Positions 57,192 to 64,000 of a DNA stretch of 64,000 nucleotides are shown piece after piece. Source of the DNA: Mucilaginibacter gotjawali (GTDB lineage Bacteria; Bacteroidota; Bacteroidia; Sphingobacteriales; Sphingobacteriaceae); the NCBI RefSeq assembly GCF_002355435.1, contig NZ_AP017313.1, positions 1,860,001 through 1,924,000 of the forward strand, read 5' to 3'. The position numbers were made by a program, and so were the translations under genes. The notes under the pieces are model-generated. The model did no database searches and was not told where the DNA came from. It saw only the letters and a program-made list of their open reading frames with translations. Numbering within the stretch: position 1 is the stretch's first letter; each line of letters opens with the position of its first letter.

Positions 57192-57219
57192 AAAAAAACC
57201 GGGCAACGTTAGTCACCCG
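57192..57219 (-). terminator. intrinsic terminator after the DUF4143 ATPase gene
   Basis: On the minus strand CGGGTGACTAACGTTGCCCG is followed by seven T. The TGA stop codon of the ATPase gene lies inside the left arm. A near-identical hairpin follows gltD at 58564-58593. Confidence 0.8.
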
Positions 57220-58406
57220 ATTATACCTTTAATTGATTTCTCTCCATCCGAAACATTCTTCCAACTCAGTACATCATATTTGGTCCTTTTTTCGTTTTCG
57301 GCTCCGCCGTAGATCAGGGTTTTACTTACTTCGGCGGGGGCGGCTATTTCTTCAAAACGGTCCATTTTTTTAAATAAACTGCTGCTGATGGTTTGGGTCG
57401 CCTTTATTTCAAAAATGGAAAAACCGTTGCTCTTTTTCATCAGCAGGTCAACTTCATGGGCATTGCTGTCCTGCCAGAAATAATAATCCTGGTGCAGGTA
57501 TAAGTGATGCTTCTTTTTCTGGTATTCAGCAAGGATCATATTTTCAAAAACCTGCCCTTTCAGCCGGTTTTCTTCCAGTTCGCCGACAGTTCTTATCCCC
57601 AATAGATAACTCAGCAAGCCTGTATCGTAAAAATACAATTTAGGGCTTTTTACCAGCCGCTTGTTGAAATTTTGATGATAAGGCTGCAAAAGGAAAATGA
57701 TATAACTGCTTTCCAGTATGGATAACCAGGCTTTAGCGGTGCTATGTGAAATGTCGCACTCATTGGCCAAAGCGCTATAATTTAACAACTGGCCGGCACG
57801 ACCGGCACATAGCCCCAAAAACGTCCGGAAAACCTTTAGATCGCGGATGTTCATTAATTCAGTTACGTCTTTTTCAATATAGGTTTGAATATAGTTGGAA
57901 TAGAAAACAACAGGATCAATATCCCTGTCGAAAATAGCCGGGTAGAAACCCTTTATACTGGCTTTAGTATAGGAATCCTCCAATAAACTTTGTGATTTCA
58001 ACTCTGTAAAATCCAAAGGAAGTAACTTAAATAAAGCGACTCTGCCTGCCAGGGTTTGGGTGATGCTATTTAGCAAATGAAAGTTTTGCGAACCTGACAG
58101 TATAAATTGCCCCATCTGTCCAGATTCATCCACCCTGCCCTGGATATAGGAAAATAGGGCAGGCGCGCGCTGCACTTCATCAAAAATAATTTTTTGATCG
58201 TACGTGTTCAAAAAACCGATGGGATCTTCCAATGCAAAAGAGCGTGTGTCCGGGTTTTCAAGCGAAACATAGCGGTAATCGCTAAAAAGGGCTTTCAATA
58301 AGGTTGTTTTACCGCTTTGCCTCGGCCCTGTAACCGCAAGTACCGGGAATTTGGATTGCTGCGCTTTGATAATGGGCGCTATCTGACGGGCGATAAATGA
58401 GCTCAT
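57213..58406 (-). CDS. AAA ATPase with DUF4143 domain
   Basis: ATPase of 397 aa of the AAA_14/DUF4143 family. Walker A is LAVTGPRQSGKTTLLKAL (about residues 32-44) and Walker B IIFDEVQRAPAL, with sensor SGSQNFHLL. The DUF4143 part follows from about residue 170 and includes KAWLSILESSYIIFLLQPY, LVKSPKLYFYDTGLLSYLLGI and a nuclease-like end (YFWQDSNAHEVDLLMKKSNGFSIFEIKAT) with the PD-(D/E)xK-type E/D-x-K spacing. Such genes are abundant and poorly understood, and often lie in defence or mobile regions. The first 7 codons of the open frame are dropped in favour of MSSFIARQI. Five tandem repeats lie directly upstream. Confidence 0.85.
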   Translation of the reverse strand: MSSFIARQIAPIIKAQQSKFPVLAVTGPRQSGKTTLLKALFSDYRYVSLENPDTRSFALEDPIGFLNTYDQKIIFDEVQRAPALFSYIQGRVDESGQMGQFILSGSQNFHLLNSITQTLAGRVALFKLLPLDFTELKSQSLLEDSYTKASIKGFYPAIFDRDIDPVVFYSNYIQTYIEKDVTELMNIRDLKVFRTFLGLCAGRAGQLLNYSALANECDISHSTAKAWLSILESSYIIFLLQPYHQNFNKRLVKSPKLYFYDTGLLSYLLGIRTVGELEENRLKGQVFENMILAEYQKKKHHLYLHQDYYFWQDSNAHEVDLLMKKSNGFSIFEIKATQTISSSLFKKMDRFEEIAAPAEVSKTLIYGGAENEKRTKYDVLSWKNVSDGEKSIKGIIG

Positions 58407-58427
58407 TTTACTTTGATCTTTATACAA

Positions 58428-58537
58428 ACTTACAATTTACATAAGATATATTTACAATATACATAATATAAATTTTCAATTTACATAGCTTAAACTTACA
58501 ATTTACATAAGTTTTATTTGCAAAATACATAGAAAAA
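58428..58537. repeat. five 22-bp tandem repeats upstream of the DUF4143 ATPase gene
   Basis: Units start at 58428, 58450, 58472, 58494 and 58516, each 22 bases, with consensus A-N-TTACAATTTACATAA-N5 and a fifth, degenerate copy. The first and fourth share 17 leading bases. The first unit lies about 22 bases upstream of the ATG of the ATPase gene (minus strand). The period of two helical turns and the position suggest an operator array or an iteron-like site; spacers and a CRISPR structure are absent because the units are contiguous. Confidence 0.9.
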
Positions 58538-58563
58538 TTGGTGTAACATGAATCCATTTAAAT

Positions 58564-58593
58564 AAAAAAACCGGGCAACTTTCGCCACCCGGT
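58564..58593 (-). terminator. intrinsic terminator after gltD
   Basis: On the minus strand ACCGGGTGGCGAAAGTTGCCC and GGT form a stem (ACCGGG / CCCGGT) followed by seven T. It shares its sequence with the terminator at 57192-57219. Confidence 0.8.
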
Positions 58594-58626
58594 CAATTTA
58601 TATTGAATAATTATATCCTTTTTTTG

Positions 58627-58661
58627 CCATGGACTATGGTCCATCGACTATGGACTTCCCC
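58627..58661. repeat. CCATGGACTATGGTCC word repeat after gltD
   Basis: CCATGGACTATGGTCC followed by ATCGACTATGGACTTCCCCC directly before the gltD stop codon (minus strand). Its partner copy, with the end of gltD attached, is at 54883-54948; the word set also forms the inverted repeat at 34577-34680. Confidence 0.75.
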
Positions 58662-60140
58662 CTAAAACACCTGCTCAAACTGGTTCACCGCGTCTTTGCT
58701 TTCCAGTATAGAATGGCCCATCAGGAATTCATCTACTTTGCGGGCAGCTTCGCGGCCTTCTGAGATGGCCCAAACTACAAGTGACTGCCCGCGGCGCATA
58801 TCGCCGGCGGCAAATACTTTGCTAACGTTGGTGCGGTAAACGCCTTCTTTGGCTTTTACGTTTTTACGTTCGTCAAGGTCAACGCCCAGGTTTTCAATCA
58901 TCCCGGTATGCTGCGGGAACAGGAAGCCCATTGCCAGGAAGATCCTCTGGCAGGGTATTTCGCGTTCGGAGCCTTCAACTTTTACAAATTTTATCGGCCT
59001 GTTCATCACATCCAGTTCCCAGCTGATATCGCAAACCCTGATGGCGCGTAAATTGCCCTCTTCATCACCCAAAAACTCTTCGGTATTAATTCCCCAAAAA
59101 CGGTCGCAACCTTCTTCGTGGCTGCTGGTTGTTTTCAGCACCATAGGGTAGGTGGGCCATGGCATATGTGTGGTACGGCTTGCCGGTGGCTGGCTCATTA
59201 CCTCAAACTGCTTGATAGAACGTGCGCCCTGGCGGTTGGATGTGCCTACGCAATCCGAACCGGTATCACCGCCGCCGATCACGATCACGTCTTTATTTGT
59301 CGCCAGGATGTCTTCCTGGTCGAATTTAATACCGCTTACACGTTTGTTTTGTTGTTTCAAAAAGTCCATCGCAAAATGGATGCCTTTTAGTTCCCTGCCG
59401 GGGATATTCAGGTTACGGGGAATGGTTGATCCGCCTGCCAGTACAACGGCGTCGTTGGTACGTACCAGTTCATCGGCGGCAATATCTTTACCAATTTCGG
59501 TATTACATTTAAATACAACGCCGTCCTTTTCCATCATTTCCACGCGGCGCTCCACAACCCATTTTTCCAATTTGAAATCAGGGATGCCGTAACGCAGCAA
59601 GCCACCCGGGCGGTCGTCGCGCTCGTAAACGGTAACCAAATGACCCGCTTTGCTTAATTGCGCAGCAGCAGCCAATCCTGCCGGGCCAGAACCCACCACA
59701 GCGATCTTTTTGCCTGTTTTGATAAGTGGCGCAACCGGTTTTACCAGTTTCTTTTCGAAAGCGATCTCGATGATGTGCTTTTCAATTTCCTCGATAGCTA
59801 CCGCAGGTTTGTTGATCCCCAGCACGCATGCTGATTCGCACGGAGCGGGGCAAATCCTGCCGGTAAACTCAGGGAAGTTATTGGTTGACGATAAAATGTT
59901 ATAAGCTTCTTCCCAGTTTTTACGGTAAACCGCATCGTTAAACTCAGGAATGATATTGCCCAGCGGGCAACCCGAATGACAAAAAGGGATACCGCAATTC
60001 ATGCAACGTGCCGATTGCTGGTTTAATTTTTCGTCGGTATATAAATGAACAAACTCGTTGTAGTTCTTTACGCGTTCCGCAGCGGGTACCTTTTCAGGAA
60101 GTTCACGATTAAACTCCTGGAATCCTGTTGCTTTTCCCAT
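58662..60140 (-). CDS. gltD: glutamate synthase small subunit
   Basis: FAD-containing beta subunit of NADPH-glutamate synthase, 492 aa, which passes electrons from NADPH to GltB. The N-terminal low-potential [4Fe-4S] ligands are [21 protein letters not shown] and [13 protein letters not shown]. The FAD loop is [19 protein letters not shown] with the [21 protein letters not shown] segment, and the NADPH loop is [15 protein letters not shown]. The C-terminus has [24 protein letters not shown]. The gltB stop and the gltD ATG overlap as TAATG, so the two are translationally coupled. Confidence 0.97.
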   Translation of the reverse strand: MGKATGFQEFNRELPEKVPAAERVKNYNEFVHLYTDEKLNQQSARCMNCGIPFCHSGCPLGNIIPEFNDAVYRKNWEEAYNILSSTNNFPEFTGRICPAPCESACVLGINKPAVAIEEIEKHIIEIAFEKKLVKPVAPLIKTGKKIAVVGSGPAGLAAAAQLSKAGHLVTVYERDDRPGGLLRYGIPDFKLEKWVVERRVEMMEKDGVVFKCNTEIGKDIAADELVRTNDAVVLAGGSTIPRNLNIPGRELKGIHFAMDFLKQQNKRVSGIKFDQEDILATNKDVIVIGGGDTGSDCVGTSNRQGARSIKQFEVMSQPPASRTTHMPWPTYPMVLKTTSSHEEGCDRFWGINTEEFLGDEEGNLRAIRVCDISWELDVMNRPIKFVKVEGSEREIPCQRIFLAMGFLFPQHTGMIENLGVDLDERKNVKAKEGVYRTNVSKVFAAGDMRRGQSLVVWAISEGREAARKVDEFLMGHSILESKDAVNQFEQVF

Positions 60141-63100
60141 TAGCCGATAGTTTGATATTGTAATTTCTCTAATACTTTTTTATACTCTCTTGGATACACT
60201 TTCACAAATTGCAGCGATGCTTCTTTCCAGTTGGCAAGCAGCTGTTTGGCCACTTCGCTTCCGGTTAAATGAATGTGTTTGTGCAGTAAGGCGATGATCT
60301 GCTCTTCGTCTTTCGGCGATAGCGGGTCAAGATCAACCATTTCCTGGTTGCAATTTTCAGCAAAGGTATTGTTCGGGTTATATACCCAGGCAATACCGCC
60401 GCTCATGCCTGCTGCAAAGTTGCGACCGGTTTCACCAAGGATCAGGGCCAAACCGCCGGTCATGTATTCGCAGCCGTGGTCGCCAATGCCTTCCACCACC
60501 GTGGTGGCGCCGGAATTACGTACCGCAAAACGTTCGCCCGCCATACCGCGGATAAATACCTCGCCGCTGGTAGCGCCGTAAAGCGCCACATTGCCGATGA
60601 TGATATTGTCCTCTGGCGTAAAGGTTGCCTTTGCCGATGGATAAATTGCCAGTTGCGCGCCGGATAAACCTTTGCCCACATAGTCATTCGCTTCGCCTTC
60701 CAATTCAAAAGAGATCCCTTTTGTGGCAAACGCACCAAAGCTTTGCCCGGCTGAACCTTTGAATTTGTAGTTGATGGTATTATCAGGCAAACCAACAGAA
60801 CCGTATATTTTAGAGATCTCGTTAGATAATAAAGTGCCGATGGTACGGTCAACGTTCTTTACGTCAAATTCCGCAAATACAGGTGTCTTGTCTTCCAGGG
60901 CCAGTTTAGCTGCTTCTAATAGCTGCCAGTCAAGGATGGCATCCATGCCATGGTCCTGTTTTTCGCTGTTGTAAAGCGTCATTTCCTTTGGATGATTTAC
61001 CGGTTGCAAGATGCCAGAAAGATCGATCTTTTTAGCTTTCCAGTTGGTCAGCCCGTCTTTCACTTTCAGGAACTGAACGCGGCCCACCATTTCGTTAATG
61101 GTGCGGAAGCCTAATTCAGCCATAATTTCGCGCAGCTCTTCAGCCAAAAAGCGGAAAAGGTTAACGATGTGCTCCGGCTTACCCGAAAATAATTTTCGTA
61201 ATTCAGGATCCTGTGTAGCCACACCTACAGGGCAGGTGTTCAGATGGCATTTGCGCATCATGATACAGCCGCCGGCAACCAAAGCAGCAGTAGCAACACC
61301 CCATTCTTCGGCGCCCATTAAGCAGGCAATCGCTAAATCGCGGCCTGTTTTTAGCTGACCATCCGTCTGCAATACCACGCGGCTGCGCAGTTTGTTGCGA
61401 ACCAGGGTCTGGTGCGCTTCGGTCAAGCCAAGTTCCCATGGTAAGCCGGCATGTTTAATGGAGCTGATAGGGGAGGCGCCTGTACCGCCATCGTACCCTG
61501 CAATCAAAATTACATCAGCATGTGCTTTTGCAACACCTGCAGCGATGGTACCTACGCCGGCTTTTGATACCAGCTTCACGTTGATCCGGGCAGCACGATT
61601 TGCATTTTTAAGGTCGAAGATCAGTTGTGCCAGATCTTCGATTGAATAAATATCATGGTGCGGCGGCGGCGAGATCAAACCAACACCCGGTGTGGAGTGC
61701 CTTGTTTTTGCGATCCAGTCGTCAACCTTATGGCCGGGCAATTGCCCGCCTTCGCCGGGTTTCGCACCCTGCGCCATTTTTATCTGTAGTTCGTCTGCAT
61801 TGGTCAGGTAGTTGGAGGTTACCCCAAAACGTGCCGATGCAACCTGCTTGATAGCCGAACGCATCGAGTCGCCATTTGGCAAACGCTCATACCTTATCTC
61901 ATCTTCGCCGCCTTCGCCGGTATTGCTTTTGCCGCCGATGCGGTTCATGGCAATTGCCATGGTGCTGTGTGCCTCGTGAGAGATGGAGCCGAATGACATG
62001 GCGCCTGTTGCAAAGCGTTTCATGATGTTTTCAGCCGGTTCAACCTCCTCTAAGCTGATCGGTTCGCGGTGATGGGCAAAATCAAGCAATCCCCTGATGG
62101 TGAAATGCTTTTCGCTTTGCTCATTGATGGCTTTCGCGTAATTTTTATAAATCGAATAATCGTTGGTCCTTGTAGCGTGCTGTAACAGGTGAACAGTGGT
62201 CGGGTTAAACAAATGCGATTCGCCGCGACGTTTCCACTGATAGATACCACCTTCAGGCAATAAATGGGTACCTGATTTTGAACCGCCAAAACCTAAACGG
62301 TGTTTGCAAAGCGATTCGCGGGCAATTTCATCCAACCCTAAACCACCGATCCGGGTTACCGCGCCGGTAAAATATTTGTCAACAACCTGTTGGTTGATGC
62401 CCAATATTTCAAACACCTGCGAACCATGGTAGGATTGCAGCGTGGAGATCCCCATTTTGGAGAAGATCTTCAGCAAGCCATCATTTATTGATTTAACATA
62501 GTTCTTTTGCAGTGTTTTTAAATCGAGGTTGGTCTCCATGCTGCCATTGTTTTTCAATGTTTCAATGGTAGATAGCGCCAGGTATGGGTTAATGGCTGTT
62601 GCACCAAATGCCAGCAAACAGGCAAAGTGGTGAACTTCCCAGGTATCGCCTGTTTCCACAACGATACCCACAGCGCCCCTGCGGCCACTCCTGATCAGGT
62701 GGTGGTGCACAGCAGATACCGCCAGCAATGATGGGATAGGCGCATGTTCAGAATCAATAGCCCGGTCAGACAGGATCAATACCTCAAAGCCGTCATCAAC
62801 TGAATCCTCCGCATAGCGGCAGAGCCTGGCAATCCCTCTTTCCATAGAGCCCGGCATGCCGTCGGCATTATAATAAGTTTGCAGCGTTTTAGCGTGGAAC
62901 ATTCCGGTATCAATACTCCTCAGCTTCTCGAGCTGGTGATTTTTTAATATCGGGTGCTTTAATACCACGCAATGGCAATGCATTTTATCTTCATCCAGCA
63001 AATTGCCGTTATTACCTATAAAGGTTGAAAGGCTCATTACCAAACGCTCGCGGATCGGGTCGATCGGCGGGTTGGTAACCTGTGCAAAAAACTGTTTAAA

Positions 63101-64000
63101 ATAACTTGAAAGGTGCTGAGGTTTATCAGAAAGTATCGCCAAAGGCACATCAGTACCCATGGAACCGATAGGTTCTTTACCATCCAGCGCCATCGGTTTA
63201 ATAATAGTATCGATGTCTTCGCGGCTGTACCCGAATACCTGCTGATAGCGGTAAACCGAATCTTCCGATAAACTGGCGAAAGCCAAACGTGGTTCGCCCA
63301 GTTCGCCCAGTTGTATTTTATAATTTTCCAGCCAGCGGCCATAAGGCTGCAGTGATGCTATCTGGTGTTTGATCTCGTCATCAGTAATAATTTTGCCTTT
63401 TTCGGTGTCTATCAGCAACATTTTGCCCGGTTGCAAACGACCTTTTTGAAGTACTAAGCTTTCATCCAGATTTAATACACCTGCTTCTGAGGCTGCTATA
63501 ACGCGGCCATCATTTGTTACCACAAAGCGCAATGGGCGAAGTCCGTTACGGTCAAGCAAAGCACCAACCAATTTACCATCGGTAAAAGTAATGGCGGCAG
63601 GGCCGTCCCATGGCTCCATTAGAGCGGCGTGGAACTCGTAAAATGCTTTTTTAAGCGGATCCATCTGCTCGTTGCCATCCCATGCTTCGGGGATCAGCAT
63701 CATCATTACATGCGGCAATGAACGGCCGCTATGCAGTAATATTTCGATGATATTATCCAAACAAGCAGAGTCAGACTGGTTATTGTCAATTACCGGCAAT
63801 AACATTTCCATTTCATCCTGTGTAAAGTAGGAGGATGCGTAGGATTTTAAACCAGAGTAAAACCAGTTTAAGTTACCTGTAAGCGTATTGATCTCGCCGT
63901 TATGCGCGATCAAACGGAAAGGCTGAGCCAGTTTCCACGATGGGAAGGTATTGGTGGAGAAACGCGAATGGATCATGGCAAAGCCTGATGCGATCCGCGG
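60140..64000 (-). CDS. gltB: glutamate synthase large subunit, partial (5' end outside window)
   Basis: Alpha subunit of glutamate synthase, which combines glutamine-derived ammonia with 2-oxoglutarate. The frame continues to the window edge, where the last codons read PRIASGFA before MIHSRFSTNTFPSW, so the Met at 63976 is internal; the missing part is the N-terminal glutamine amidotransferase start with the catalytic Cys. Present are the rest of the amidotransferase domain, the central domain, the FMN domain (LPGHKVDDWIAKTRHSTPGVGLISPPPHHD and GYDGGTGASPISS), the [3Fe-4S] cysteines in MMRKCHLNTCPVGVATQ, and the beta-helix GXGXG domain near the end. The stop overlaps the gltD ATG. Confidence 0.97.
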   Translation of the reverse strand, partial: PRIASGFAMIHSRFSTNTFPSWKLAQPFRLIAHNGEINTLTGNLNWFYSGLKSYASSYFTQDEMEMLLPVIDNNQSDSACLDNIIEILLHSGRSLPHVMMMLIPEAWDGNEQMDPLKKAFYEFHAALMEPWDGPAAITFTDGKLVGALLDRNGLRPLRFVVTNDGRVIAASEAGVLNLDESLVLQKGRLQPGKMLLIDTEKGKIITDDEIKHQIASLQPYGRWLENYKIQLGELGEPRLAFASLSEDSVYRYQQVFGYSREDIDTIIKPMALDGKEPIGSMGTDVPLAILSDKPQHLSSYFKQFFAQVTNPPIDPIRERLVMSLSTFIGNNGNLLDEDKMHCHCVVLKHPILKNHQLEKLRSIDTGMFHAKTLQTYYNADGMPGSMERGIARLCRYAEDSVDDGFEVLILSDRAIDSEHAPIPSLLAVSAVHHHLIRSGRRGAVGIVVETGDTWEVHHFACLLAFGATAINPYLALSTIETLKNNGSMETNLDLKTLQKNYVKSINDGLLKIFSKMGISTLQSYHGSQVFEILGINQQVVDKYFTGAVTRIGGLGLDEIARESLCKHRLGFGGSKSGTHLLPEGGIYQWKRRGESHLFNPTTVHLLQHATRTNDYSIYKNYAKAINEQSEKHFTIRGLLDFAHHREPISLEEVEPAENIMKRFATGAMSFGSISHEAHSTMAIAMNRIGGKSNTGEGGEDEIRYERLPNGDSMRSAIKQVASARFGVTSNYLTNADELQIKMAQGAKPGEGGQLPGHKVDDWIAKTRHSTPGVGLISPPPHHDIYSIEDLAQLIFDLKNANRAARINVKLVSKAGVGTIAAGVAKAHADVILIAGYDGGTGASPISSIKHAGLPWELGLTEAHQTLVRNKLRSRVVLQTDGQLKTGRDLAIACLMGAEEWGVATAALVAGGCIMMRKCHLNTCPVGVATQDPELRKLFSGKPEHIVNLFRFLAEELREIMAELGFRTINEMVGRVQFLKVKDGLTNWKAKKIDLSGILQPVNHPKEMTLYNSEKQDHGMDAILDWQLLEAAKLALEDKTPVFAEFDVKNVDRTIGTLLSNEISKIYGSVGLPDNTINYKFKGSAGQSFGAFATKGISFELEGEANDYVGKGLSGAQLAIYPSAKATFTPEDNIIIGNVALYGATSGEVFIRGMAGERFAVRNSGATTVVEGIGDHGCEYMTGGLALILGETGRNFAAGMSGGIAWVYNPNNTFAENCNQEMVDLDPLSPKDEEQIIALLHKHIHLTGSEVAKQLLANWKEASLQFVKVYPREYKKVLEKLQYQTIG

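Noticed and set aside
58428-58537. CRISPR array
   Set aside because: The 22-bp units are contiguous without spacers and there are no cas genes in the window.

Overview
The window is chromosomal DNA from a member of the Bacteroidota, most likely the family Sphingobacteriaceae (Mucilaginibacter/Pedobacter-like). The support is indirect but consistent: a gldC gene; a short primary sigma factor (286 aa) without region 1.1; many start-proximal promoter boxes of the Bacteroidota type TAnnTTTG; CcmD-family and carboxypeptidase-like regulatory-domain proteins; AT-rich codons with few Shine-Dalgarno sites; and a large set of dispersed intergenic inverted repeats. No rRNA, tRNA, prophage or CRISPR array was seen.

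Layout. 1-2.4 kb: 3' part of a DEAD-box helicase, two small membrane proteins, gldC and a DNA alkyltransferase. 2.4-12.1 kb: a cytochrome c maturation cluster (ccmB, ccmC, ccmD-like, ccmE, ccmF) interrupted by a surface regulatory-domain protein, a sulfotransferase and glutamate dehydrogenase, ending with a phytanoyl-CoA dioxygenase-like gene. CcmE has Cys in place of the heme-binding His (CxxxY type). 12.1-20 kb: a HUH transposase with REP-like hairpins, an alpha/beta hydrolase, a DUF2520 protein, ferredoxin plus IscX, a RelB/ParE-like pair whose toxin is frameshifted, KdsC, Maf and an M1 peptidase. 20-24 kb: a translationally coupled operon of an Lgt-like membrane protein lacking the essential His, a radical SAM enzyme resembling the archaeal tetraether-synthase (MJ0619/Tes) family, and three tandem paralogous small membrane proteins ending in GFSTC. 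This is the best candidate for an undescribed system, possibly membrane-lipid modification.

24-36.6 kb is mostly housekeeping: Ppx/GppA, a Nat-type ABC exporter, nucleoside hydrolase, DnaJ and GrpE, FtsE, SucC, a LolD-like ATPase, an MBL-fold hydrolase and the primary sigma factor. 36.6-45.2 kb: a small ABC ATPase with membrane partner, PhzF-like and NAD(P)-binding proteins, SMC (with a REP-like repeat captured inside its hinge) and an S41 lipoprotein protease. 45.2-52.6 kb: a HAD-like protein with altered catalytic residues, a YdeI/OmdA protein, an ArsR regulator with two SRPBCC proteins, VF530, a degenerate DEAD-box protein, TruA, a DUF1801 protein and a lipoprotein. 52.7-64 kb: zinc alcohol dehydrogenase, a beta-helix protein, an AAA/DUF4143 ATPase preceded by five 22-bp tandem repeats, and gltD-gltB running off the end.

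A recurring theme is the intergenic DNA. At least ten different short words (for example AAGTCCGAAAGTC, GTTCATTAGTTCATTTG, GAAAGGT, CCATGGTCCATGGAC) recur at distant loci, usually as facing arms of a long imperfect hairpin next to gene ends. One repeat has entered the smc coding sequence, one supplies the stop codon of a small gene, and one travels with a copy of the gltD 3' end.
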